The position numbers were made by a program, and so were the translations under genes. From the NCBI GenBank assembly GCA_016709965.1, contig JADJLT010000006.1, positions 186,001 through 250,000 of the forward strand: a DNA stretch of 64,000 nucleotides. The letters are read 5' to 3'. The notes below the pieces were generated by a model that ran no database searches, was not told where the DNA came from, and was given only the letters and a program-made list of their open reading frames with translations. Source of the stretch: Betaproteobacteria bacterium. Lineage in GTDB: Bacteria > Pseudomonadota > Gammaproteobacteria > Burkholderiales > Rhodocyclaceae. The stretch's first letter is position 1, and every line of letters begins with the position of its first letter. Positions 1 to 7,231 of the stretch are shown piece by piece.

Positions 1-916
1 GCGCGCGACTCGCCGAATAGGAGACGGCTGCCTTGAGTCCGTCTGTCCCGACAGGCGCATCGCCTGTGTACGACCAGGCCGCAAGCCTTCCATCGTAGGT
101 GCCCAGCAGAGCCAAGGCGTTGCGTTCACGCAGACCAAGCTGGCCGTTTTCAGCAACCGACAGGTCGTAGCGGGCTGGGCCGAGCAATTTGGTTCCGTGA
201 TTGTCCGTCGACACTGACGCGGAAAGCCGACTGCGGCTCACGATCACAACGAGGTTTGTTGCGCCGGCATTGGCAGAACGCCTGAGGTAGGCGCGCGCGC
301 TGGTTCCAGGTTCGTCGTTCAACAGCAATAGAGCGCGTTCCAGCGTTGCGAGTTTCAGTGGGCGTTCAGCCGTTACCGTCGCCTTGAGTTGGGCAGTGGA
401 CTTCGGCAAAGCGTTCCCATTCACATCCTGAGCATTGACTTCATCAATATAGCCCTCGACGACCGTCAGACGTACTTTGCCTTCGGAAATTTGCTGCACC
501 GGCACTAATGCCAGCGAAAGAACATAGCCTTCGCGCTGATAAATGTCGGTGACTGCGCGCGCATAGAGATAGATGTCGGCGAGCGAAACTTCCTTGCCCA
601 CGTCTTTTTCCCAGACTTGCGCCAGACGGCTGGCGGAAATAGCGCTATTTCCGCTGACGACCACATCCCTAAGGACAAATTTGGTTGCCTCAGCATTGGC
701 CGGTGGCTGCTGTGCTTCCGTCGCAGGCAATATGACTTCTGAAGGCTTGATTTCCGGCACTGGCTTGGGGGGCTCGACGTCCTTGCCGACGCGCCCCGGC
801 TGCAAACTGCCAGGAATGCCCTGCGCTTGCGCAACAGCTGGAGTGACCGCCAGAACTGCCGCGATGAGCACTGCCCGACCTGCACAGCATATTAGCGTTT
901 TCTGAATTGAGCTCAT
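1..916 (-). CDS. Two-partner secretion outer-membrane transporter (ShlB/FhaC/HecB family), 3' part cut off by window edge
   Basis: Translating leftward from the ATG at 916-914 gives an open frame of 305 codons that runs off position 1. A signal peptide (start MSSIQKTLICC, Ala-rich h-region ending AVAQAQG) is followed by a Pro-rich linker. Next comes a POTRA-type region at about residues 75-150 (FVLRDVVVSGNSAIS, then VVEGYIDEV near 150) and the start of the beta-barrel (VSTDNHGTKLLGPARYDLS). These are hallmarks of TpsB pores, which export large TpsA exoproteins such as hemolysins or adhesins across the outer membrane. The POTRA domains recognise the TPS signal of the partner. The partner gene would lie left of the window if co-transcribed. 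Family is secure; the substrate is unknown. Confidence 0.85.
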   Translation of the reverse strand, partial: MSSIQKTLICCAGRAVLIAAVLAVTPAVAQAQGIPGSLQPGRVGKDVEPPKPVPEIKPSEVILPATEAQQPPANAEATKFVLRDVVVSGNSAISASRLAQVWEKDVGKEVSLADIYLYARAVTDIYQREGYVLSLALVPVQQISEGKVRLTVVEGYIDEVNAQDVNGNALPKSTAQLKATVTAERPLKLATLERALLLLNDEPGTSARAYLRRSANAGATNLVVIVSRSRLSASVSTDNHGTKLLGPARYDLSVAENGQLGLRERNALALLGTYDGRLAAWSYTGDAPVGTDGLKAAVSYSASRA

Positions 917-1097
917 GTCATAGTCCTTAAGCATAATGCATTCTATGCACGAATGCCGTAATAACGCAATCAATCTCAATGACAGCCGGAAGAGAGTTGA
1001 GTCATGAATCAATGGGATGGGCCACCCCACTCGATTCCGTACTGTTATGCCAAAGTGGAAGGGCTGATCAACTTCGAAGCGAAGGAGCATCTCACCC

Positions 1098-1510
1098 ATG
1101 AAGATAGCGACAATTGAAATCGACCTGGCGAAGAACGTGTTTCAGGTCCACGGTGTAGATGAGCGTGGCCATGTTGTGCTGCGCAAACAGATCAGGCGTG
1201 ACCAGCTGCTCGCGTTCATGGTCAATTTGCCCCCTTGCGTGGTTGGTATCGAGGCTTGTGGCAGCGTGCATGACTGGGCCCGCAAGTTTCAGGATTACGG
1301 ACATACGGTCAGGCTTATGTCGCCGCAGTTCGTGAAGCCCTACGTGAAGAGCAACACGAATGACGCTGCGGATGCCGAGGCAATCTGCGAAGCCGTCACT
1401 CGGCCGAACATGCGATTTGTGCCGATTCAAAGTGTTGAGCAGCAAGCGGTACTCTCAATGTACCGGGTTCGACAGGGCTTCGTCGTGGCGCGAACAGCAC
1501 AGGCGAACCA
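1098..1510 (+). pseudogene. IS110-family transposase, N-terminal remnant
   Basis: The first ~135 residues match the DEDD RuvC-like catalytic domain of IS110 transposases. There is an Asp in EIDLAKNVFQVHG, a Glu in VVGIEACGS and the paired Asp in NTNDAADAEAI. After ARTAQANQ (about 1510) the family similarity stops and the C-terminal Transposase_20 domain with its catalytic Ser is absent, although the frame stays open to 1889. An intact IS110 transposase is about 330-400 residues, so this is a truncated, inactive relic. IS110 elements usually lack terminal inverted repeats, so the element edges cannot be placed. A good Shine-Dalgarno (AAGGAG) precedes the start. Confidence 0.8.
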
Positions 1511-1576
1511 GTACAGTCTGGGCGCTGCTCGCCCATGGCCGCGAATTTCGGGCCAATTACCGGTTTACGTGTCTGA

Positions 1577-1672
1577 TGTTGTTCGGGCTATACCTATGCC
1601 GAAGTTGTCTCCCATCCTCGGTATGTCAGAAGCGGACGGCACTTCCAACAGTTCGCTGAAGGGTGGAGCTGA
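1577..1672 (+). pseudogene. Possible 3' tail of a lost gene
   Basis: In a different frame from the IS110 relic, a short open stretch ends at TGA 1670-1672 with a protein-like tail (GYTYAEVVSHPRYVRSG, then FAEGWS). It begins right after a stop at 1574-1576. It may be the C-terminus of a gene whose 5' part was removed when the IS110 copy inserted or decayed. The parent gene is not recognised, and chance cannot be ruled out at this length. Confidence 0.22.
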
Positions 1673-1677
1673 AAGGT

Positions 1678-1714
1678 TGCGGTCAACACGAAAAAAGGAC
1701 GAAAAATGGAATGG
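1678..1714 (+). repeat. Degenerate copy of the GGTCAACCGG dispersed motif
   Basis: It reads TGCGGTCAACACGAAAAAAG and continues with an A-rich half ending near GGAATG. It aligns without gaps to the copy in hrpA (49950-49986) at roughly 29 of 37 positions. It lies 6 nt after the stop codon of the 1577-1672 fragment. Confidence 0.45.
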
Positions 1715-1876
1715 CAACGAGGTCGACAAGCACGTGGCCCGGAGACGAGCGGTTGCGATCTCTGCAACAAGATGTGCAGGACGTACTACATGGATCGTCA
1801 CTTTAGCGACCCTTTGTGGCAACATAGATGGCGATACGAATTGCATAATCTCATCGAAGCCATGGCGTTACGCTAA
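1706..1876 (+). CDS. Possible small Cys-rich protein (56 aa)
   Basis: ATG 1706 to TAA 1874-1876 gives 56 residues starting MEWQRGRQARG, with a CDLCNKMC cluster and an aromatic/basic C-terminal half. An AAGGA sequence lies 7 nt upstream, but it belongs to the dispersed motif at 1678-1714 and so is weak support for a start. No family is recognised. It lies between the IS110 relic and the muramidase gene and may be spurious. Confidence 0.2.
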   Translation: MEWQRGRQARGPETSGCDLCNKMCRTYYMDRHFSDPLWQHRWRYELHNLIEAMALR

Positions 1877-2096
1877 CGCTCAAACTTGAGGCAAGTGTTG
1901 GCGAGCTGCAATGCGCCTGATTCAAAGTGCGCAATAAAATGTGTCGGTTGCGCTTCGGGCATGGGTATTGTGGTTGCCGGTAAGGGTAATGTGAACCAAG
2001 GTCTCGCACGTCAAATGCGCGTTCGGCCAACGAGTGGTTTTCAGCGGCCGCAACAGGGTCGCGTCGTGCCGCTCTAAATATTCTGACGAGGCTTCA

Positions 2097-2894
2097 ATGC
2101 CAAATTACCGCATCCCAGGGACGATTTGCAGCACGCAACAACTGTGGTCAATTGAAGACGGTACGCTCGCCCGGGCGTTGATGCCGCCTGCCAGTTCGGT
2201 GTGCGCCGGATCGCCGCTTTTTCCGACCAAGGCGCTTCTCGATGCCTCACCCAGTAACAGGGTGCCGGATCTGAGCTTTCTGTTCCGGCAATGCCTCAGC
2301 CCCACAATCGGGTTGAGCGACACTGACTTTGCGACGGCGGCAGCATCGCTGGGGGTTGAGGTTGCAGTGATCAAGGCGGTGGCCGAGGTTGAATCGTCTG
2401 GCGCCGGGTTTGATGAATCGGGCCGGCCGCGCATCCTGTTCGAACGCCACTACTTCCACCGACTAACCGGTGGGAAATACGATGCCAGGCATGCCGACAT
2501 CTCCAATAAGTCCAGTGGCGGGTATGGGAAGTTCTCGGCCCAGTATGCCAAGTTGGAACAGGCGTACGCGCTTGATCGGGATGCGGCACTGCGCTCAGCG
2601 TCGTGGGGGCGCTTCCAGATCATGGGGAATAACTTCCGGGATGCGGGCTACACGTCGGCAGCCGATTTCGTTCTTGCGATGACGAAATCCGAATCAGCGC
2701 ATCTAGGTGCGTTCGTGAGCTTCGTTGGTAACAGCAGGAAGATGCGCAACGCCTTGGTAAAGAAAGACTGGGCAGCGTTTGCAGCGACATACAATGGCCC
2801 AGCGTACGAGAAGAACAGGTATGACGCGAAGCTCAAGGAGGCATACGATCGATTCGTTGCGGCACAAGCCGCAGGCGCTGGGAGGAAACCTTGA
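2097..2894 (+). CDS. N-acetylmuramidase family peptidoglycan hydrolase, probable exported effector
   Basis: 265 residues. Residues ~75-260 match the phage-endolysin-like N-acetylmuramidase domain (Pfam Muramidase, formerly DUF3380). Visible motifs are AVAEVESSGAGFD with the likely catalytic Glu, RILFERHYFHRLTGG, SWGRFQIMGNNF and AATYNGP. The family cleaves the MurNAc-GlcNAc glycan bond. The first ~70 residues are not a signal peptide, so export would need another route, such as type VI secretion. No holin or other phage gene is adjacent. The start at 2097 (MPNYRIPG) is preferred because GACGAGG precedes it; an in-frame start at 2034 would add 21 residues. The downstream gene overlaps its stop codon, which suggests a toxin/antitoxin-like pair. 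Enzyme class is well supported; the effector role is inferred. Confidence 0.8.
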   Translation: MPNYRIPGTICSTQQLWSIEDGTLARALMPPASSVCAGSPLFPTKALLDASPSNRVPDLSFLFRQCLSPTIGLSDTDFATAAASLGVEVAVIKAVAEVESSGAGFDESGRPRILFERHYFHRLTGGKYDARHADISNKSSGGYGKFSAQYAKLEQAYALDRDAALRSASWGRFQIMGNNFRDAGYTSAADFVLAMTKSESAHLGAFVSFVGNSRKMRNALVKKDWAAFAATYNGPAYEKNRYDAKLKEAYDRFVAAQAAGAGRKP

Positions 2895-3385
2895 GCCGCG
2901 CACTCTTGCTGATGGTTGTGCTGAGCCTGTCGGCACCCTGCGTACTTGCCCATTCGCCGGTTGCGCCAGGACCGTGTGCGGCCTCCGAGACGGCCTACTT
3001 TGCCTGCTTGACGGCCCGCGGGAAGTGGGTCGGCCTTTGTGGCAATCCGCCCCGAAGCTTGCAATACCGCTTCGGGAAAGTGGGCGAACCCGAATTCCGT
3101 TATCCGGAAGATCCGGCCGAGGGATTGGGCGGATTTACGTTCGCGCATTACTGGCGTTACCAGACCGATCGGTTGGAAATTGGGTTCCGCAATCAGGGGG
3201 CCGACTACTCGATTTTCGACTACACAGAGGGGCGCCGGCGTCAGGCGGGGGTGCGTGTCACCACTGCAGATGGGAAGGAGCGCACTTTCTCATGTAAAGG
3301 CAAAATCGTAAGCCGCCTTGCCGAGCTCACGGGTTTCTTGCGATGCGACCCGGACAACGCGCTGAATGGTGGTCAGTGTCCTTGA
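2891..3385 (+). CDS. Small secreted protein, candidate immunity protein to the muramidase
   Basis: 164 residues from a TTG start (2891-2893) whose last two bases overlap the TGA of the muramidase gene. A strong GGAGGAAA Shine-Dalgarno lies just upstream, so the two genes are translationally coupled. The N-terminus is a clear Sec signal (SRALLLMVVLSLSAPCVLA). The mature part has six Cys residues (EFPF-like contexts PCAASE, YFACLT, GLCGNPP, FSCKG, LRCDP, GGQCP), consistent with disulfides in the periplasm. No named family is recognised. A periplasmic partner encoded right after a cell-wall hydrolase is the usual layout of effector-immunity pairs, so protection of the producer's own wall is the leading guess. 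No functional motif proves it. Confidence 0.75.
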   Translation: MSRALLLMVVLSLSAPCVLAHSPVAPGPCAASETAYFACLTARGKWVGLCGNPPRSLQYRFGKVGEPEFRYPEDPAEGLGGFTFAHYWRYQTDRLEIGFRNQGADYSIFDYTEGRRRQAGVRVTTADGKERTFSCKGKIVSRLAELTGFLRCDPDNALNGGQCP

Positions 3386-3488
3386 AGCCATGGCAATTGG
3401 GTCTCCGGTTAGCTTCTATTGAAGTGAAGCCGATTGAGGAATCGAAATACCAAGCACGAGAACTGCAATAGGGAATACAGTCCGAAAA

Positions 3489-4754
3489 ATGCTAGCGACC
3501 CGTCATCAACCAATTCCAGCCGTCATTCAACAGCACGCCGAGGAATCTGCCGTGCTGCGCAATATTCGCTCCGTGCTATTGAGTGCCCCCCACGTTCAAC
3601 TCCATCGCCTCCGTCGCCTCGATGATCGAATCGCCGCGCATCTTGACGGGCTCGCAGTTGCCGGTAATTACGGATCGAAGCTATTGATGTCCGCACTGGA
3701 AATGCCGGGCCCCGGCGAGGTGTTTGCTGCGGCAGTGGGGGCGATATTAGACAAGGATCTACAGTTGCTTGAACGACTGTTTGCTGTAGCGGAGGCAGTT
3801 CCAGAGGCACAGGCGGGCCTGAGTTCTGCCTTTGGCTGGGTATCCTCGCAGCATCTTCAGGGTACGGTCAGCCAGTTGCTTTCATCGCCGTCACCGTTTC
3901 GCCGTCGGATCGGCATTACGGCTTGCGCCATGCACCGGGTTGACCCTGGCGCTGCACTCGATGCGGCCGTCAAGGACCTGGATCCCGCGATGCGAGCCCG
4001 AGCGCTGCGAACATTGGGTGAATTGGGTCGGCGCGATACGTTGGCGGCAGTGCGCATCGCCCTGGAAGACGAAGATGAGGGCTGCCGCATCTGGGCCGCC
4101 TGGTCGGCGGTTTTGCTGGGGGATCGTGGTGCAGCACTGGAAAGGCTGACTACCGTCAGTCAGGTGCCCGGGCCTTTGCGCGAACGGGCGATGCGTCCTG
4201 CGCTGCGCGCGATGGATTTGCCGCGCGCCCACGAGCTCCTCAAGGTCTTCGCCCGTGATGCCAAGAACCTCCGCACTCTGATCCAGGGTACTGGCATCGC
4301 CGGCGATCCTACCTACGTGCCCTGGCTCATCAAGCACATGGAAGATCTCAAGCTGGCGCGCCTGGCCGGCGAATCCTTTACCTTCATCACCGGACTCGAT
4401 CTCGCTTACCTCGACCTTGAGCGCAAGCCGCCCGAGGACGTGGAGTTCGGCCCGAACGACGATCCGGACGATGACGACGTGGCGATGGATGAGGACGACA
4501 GCCTGCCCTGGCCCGATGTGCCGAAAATTACTGCCTGGTGGGCGGCCAATTCCTTGCGCTTCCAGTCGGGAGTCCGATACTTCATGGGCGAGCCGGTCAG
4601 CCGCGAGCATTGCCTTAGCGTACTCAAGGGAGGCTGCCAGCGCCAACGCATTGCCGCCGCACAGTACCTGTGCCTGCTACAACCTGGTACGCCGCTCTTC
4701 AACACCAGCGCGCCGGCTTGGCGGCAGCAGCGCTGGCTCGCAAAGATGGCCTGA
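3489..4754 (+). CDS. TIGR02270 family HEAT-like repeat protein (type VI secretion-associated)
   Basis: 421 residues, close to the family's usual length. It is almost entirely helical with HEAT/PBS-lyase-like repeats in the middle, for example SPFRRRIGITACAMHRVDPG, MRARALRTLGELGRRD and EGCRIWAAWSAVLLGDRGAA at about residues 135-225. An acidic stretch (FGPNDDPDDDDVAMDEDD) lies near residue 320. TIGR02270 proteins are typically encoded in type VI secretion gene neighbourhoods; their biochemical role is not settled. The flanking muramidase pair, tagH and pppA fit that context. The small membrane protein gene follows 4 nt after the stop. Confidence 0.75.
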   Translation: MLATRHQPIPAVIQQHAEESAVLRNIRSVLLSAPHVQLHRLRRLDDRIAAHLDGLAVAGNYGSKLLMSALEMPGPGEVFAAAVGAILDKDLQLLERLFAVAEAVPEAQAGLSSAFGWVSSQHLQGTVSQLLSSPSPFRRRIGITACAMHRVDPGAALDAAVKDLDPAMRARALRTLGELGRRDTLAAVRIALEDEDEGCRIWAAWSAVLLGDRGAALERLTTVSQVPGPLRERAMRPALRAMDLPRAHELLKVFARDAKNLRTLIQGTGIAGDPTYVPWLIKHMEDLKLARLAGESFTFITGLDLAYLDLERKPPEDVEFGPNDDPDDDDVAMDEDDSLPWPDVPKITAWWAANSLRFQSGVRYFMGEPVSREHCLSVLKGGCQRQRIAAAQYLCLLQPGTPLFNTSAPAWRQQRWLAKMA

Positions 4755-4758
4755 TCTG

Positions 4759-4929
4759 GTGGACACGCGATACATATTTGCTGTCCTGGCTGGCGTATTT
4801 CTTATCCTGGCTGCGCAGGAACTGCTTCGTACGGGAAGGCTGACGCCGGCAGGCAAGACATGGAGTATGGTCGGGGTGATCTTCGCCGGCGTCGCGCTGT
4901 GGCTGTGGATTTCCGTGATGCCAAGTTAA
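4759..4929 (+). CDS. Small two-TM membrane protein (56 aa)
   Basis: Starts at GTG 4759, 4 nt after the stop of the TIGR02270 gene, so it is probably co-transcribed. Two hydrophobic segments are visible: YIFAVLAGVFLILAA at residues ~4-19 and GVIFAGVALWLWISV at ~37-53. They are joined by a short polar loop (QELLRTGRLTPAGKTWS). Such small DUF-type inner membrane proteins often accompany TIGR02270 genes, but no function is known. It is on the small side and depends on a GTG start. Confidence 0.5.
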   Translation: MDTRYIFAVLAGVFLILAAQELLRTGRLTPAGKTWSMVGVIFAGVALWLWISVMPS

Positions 4930-5056
4930 CTATTGATCAGTTGATCGCCGGCAATATTGAGGGGTCGAATGCCTCCTTGCGACGAGTCGGCGGGCAACGA
5001 ACTAGGGGAGGTGGCCAATGTTGCTTCCCAACGCCAGTTTGACCACCGCGACGATC

Positions 5057-7027
5057 CTACTCTTGATCCTCGACGCATAGATCTGGATCTGGCACGACGC
5101 ATTCCAACTGACTTGGAGCAACCTTGCCACCCAGCGAGCGTGTTCGCCGCGCCGATTCCACTGCAGCGATCTGCTGGCCTTTGGGCAATAGCAGCCACAT
5201 TCGCCCGTTCTTCTTCATGCGGCTGGCTCGGGTTCGAGCCGACTCACCAAAACCCCAGAAATAGTCGGCGCGCACGGCTCCGCGGATCGCCCCCCCGGTA
5301 TCCTGCGCAAACATCAGCCGGTTCAATCCGCCGCTCTTGCTTGACTCAGTTGCAGCGAGGAAGACCGGGAATCCGAGAGGAGTTGTACGGGGATCGACCG
5401 CCACCGAACGTCCAGCGGTCAGCGGGACGCCCAGCGCTCCAATGGGGCCGTCTGGTGTGTCGGGAATTTCCTGGAAGAATACGTAACTGGGATCGCTGCT
5501 GATCGCGGCCGGCCAGATTTGTCCCGCTGTGCTTCCAGTGGCGGGACGTACAGTTACCGGCTCGGAGGCGGGACGAAGCGATGCTGATGGTTTTGCGGCC
5601 GGCGCTTTCTTGGGAGCCTTACCGACGGCCTGGCCCGCCTTCCCTTCCAGTAAGGCGGCAATGACGGCGTCGACCTCAGGAGAACGATCCTGCTGTTTGG
5701 CGACCCCGTTTGTTGTATGTACAGACGGAGAAGCGGAGGCAGTGCTGCTTAGTTTGAAACCGCGGGTCAGGATTGGAGCGTCCTGCGAACTAGTCTCGTC
5801 GTCATCGATAACGATTTCACCTCCGATGCCGCGCGTACGGACACTCTTCGTCTTGCCACTGGAGGCAGTTACCGTTGGCGTAAACGGGTGACCGTTTTGT
5901 TCCCGATATGCGACCCGGAGAAGCTTTCCATCATCCAGACGAATCTTGCCCGATCCTTGAATCTGCATGGAATACAGCGCTGTGGGATTATCAGTCCAAG
6001 CCAGCACTCGGGCCGATGCGAGCCCACGGCGCTCAATTTCGGCGCGCGTGTAATAGGGAACGATGCGCTTGCCGTCCAGGCGCAGCCGAAGCTTCTTGTC
6101 GCGGATGTCAGGCTGGAAGTTGTCTATGTCCAGAGTGAGTAAGCCACCGCTGCCAGGGACTGCGTCTAGCACAGGGATAACATTGCGTCCGTCGATCCGG
6201 GCGGCTACCAGATTTCCCCGGCGCATGGGCGGCAATTTACGCATGTCGAGATAGAGCAAGTCATCGGGCAAGCCATATACCGGATAGATGTTGGGGTTGG
6301 CGTAAGTGCGGCTGCCAGAAAGAAGCGGCTCGTAGTAGCCGGTTATCACACCTGCGGCAGTTTGGTCGGTATTGCGAATCTGGTAGAGGAAGAATTCGTC
6401 TTCAAAGAATCGGTGTACGGATTCTTTAGACGAATTCAACCCGATTGCGCGAGCGCACGGTCCCGCCCAAGCCGATTTCGTGCGCAAGGCAGCACAACTG
6501 CGCTGGAAGGCCTTCCAGGCGTCGCCCAAGTCATCTTCATCCCAACCCGGAAGGCGTGTCCATTTGGCTGGTTCGAAGTGCGCATAGCGAGTGCTAAATG
6601 CTACCGCAGTCCGAGATGCCGGGGATGAAGGCGGTGTTTCGGGAACTTCAAACGAAGGCGGAGCAGCAATTTGCGACGCTGAGTTACCGGCCTCCTTTTG
6701 CGGCGACTGCGTACATGCGCCAGTCATCAAGGAAAAGACAATTATTGCGACCGCACCCGACGTGGGTCGTGACGTTACCTGGAGCGGATGTGGCTGGCGA
6801 TTTGACGCATCAAGTTTCGCCGAGCTACTGAAGGCCAGCGAATCATTACTAGTGGCGCTTGGATTGTGTGCGCCGTTGCTTCTAGATACTGGCGAGGTCG
6901 CTCTCATAAATTTGGACAATGCGCTTACTCCCAATATGTTCCCGAAAAATGCAATCGGCACGACTTCAGTTAGAGCGGTGCCCGCAAGAATCGTTTTCCA
7001 TTTTAGAAGAAAAGCTGAATTATGCAA
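5057..7027 (-). CDS. mltA: Membrane-bound lytic murein transglycosylase A with a long internal insertion
   Basis: MltA cleaves peptidoglycan glycan strands to 1,6-anhydromuropeptides. Residues ~145-383 carry the MltA domain (VITGYYEPLLSGSR, SMQIQGSGKIRLDDG, REQNGHPF). The 3D domain resumes at ~511 (PSYVFFQEIPD, then FAQDTGGAIRG and RADYFWGFG with the conserved Asp residues). Between them about 125 low-complexity residues (Ser/Thr/Ala/Pro/Lys-rich) replace the usual short connector. The family norm is about 360-420 residues; here 656. A hydrophobic stretch plus MTGAC at ~93-105 could be a lipoprotein signal, so the true start is probably an internal codon well downstream of 7027. A cell-wall-cutting enzyme beside type VI accessory genes may open the wall for apparatus assembly. 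Family is secure; start is uncertain. Confidence 0.85.
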   Translation of the reverse strand: MHNSAFLLKWKTILAGTALTEVVPIAFFGNILGVSALSKFMRATSPVSRSNGAHNPSATSNDSLAFSSSAKLDASNRQPHPLQVTSRPTSGAVAIIVFSLMTGACTQSPQKEAGNSASQIAAPPSFEVPETPPSSPASRTAVAFSTRYAHFEPAKWTRLPGWDEDDLGDAWKAFQRSCAALRTKSAWAGPCARAIGLNSSKESVHRFFEDEFFLYQIRNTDQTAAGVITGYYEPLLSGSRTYANPNIYPVYGLPDDLLYLDMRKLPPMRRGNLVAARIDGRNVIPVLDAVPGSGGLLTLDIDNFQPDIRDKKLRLRLDGKRIVPYYTRAEIERRGLASARVLAWTDNPTALYSMQIQGSGKIRLDDGKLLRVAYREQNGHPFTPTVTASSGKTKSVRTRGIGGEIVIDDDETSSQDAPILTRGFKLSSTASASPSVHTTNGVAKQQDRSPEVDAVIAALLEGKAGQAVGKAPKKAPAAKPSASLRPASEPVTVRPATGSTAGQIWPAAISSDPSYVFFQEIPDTPDGPIGALGVPLTAGRSVAVDPRTTPLGFPVFLAATESSKSGGLNRLMFAQDTGGAIRGAVRADYFWGFGESARTRASRMKKNGRMWLLLPKGQQIAAVESARRTRSLGGKVAPSQLECVVPDPDLCVEDQE

Positions 7028-7231
7028 AAGAAATACAAATTACTCCGATATAACCCGAATCAGCTATTATTTGGCGTAAAGCAAAATCCGTTTCCCGTCC
7101 ACCAATCTGATGTCCCGTGTGAAGGCAGGGCTACAAACGGATTCTGCTTGATTCATAATTTGATCAACGTGGCATGCCGGGTCGTGATTTGCCGCGACTG
7201 TCGCCACGGGTGATGCGGTGAGGAGCGAACG

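Noticed and set aside
5018..5080. Short ORF with GGGGAGG upstream and a hydrophobic 20-residue product
   Set aside because: Twenty codons only, no homologue known to me, and it overlaps the 3' end of mltA on the other strand.
5225..5245. tRNA-like T-loop string GGTTCGAGCC
   Set aside because: It is inside the intact mltA coding sequence and no acceptor or anticodon arms are found around it.
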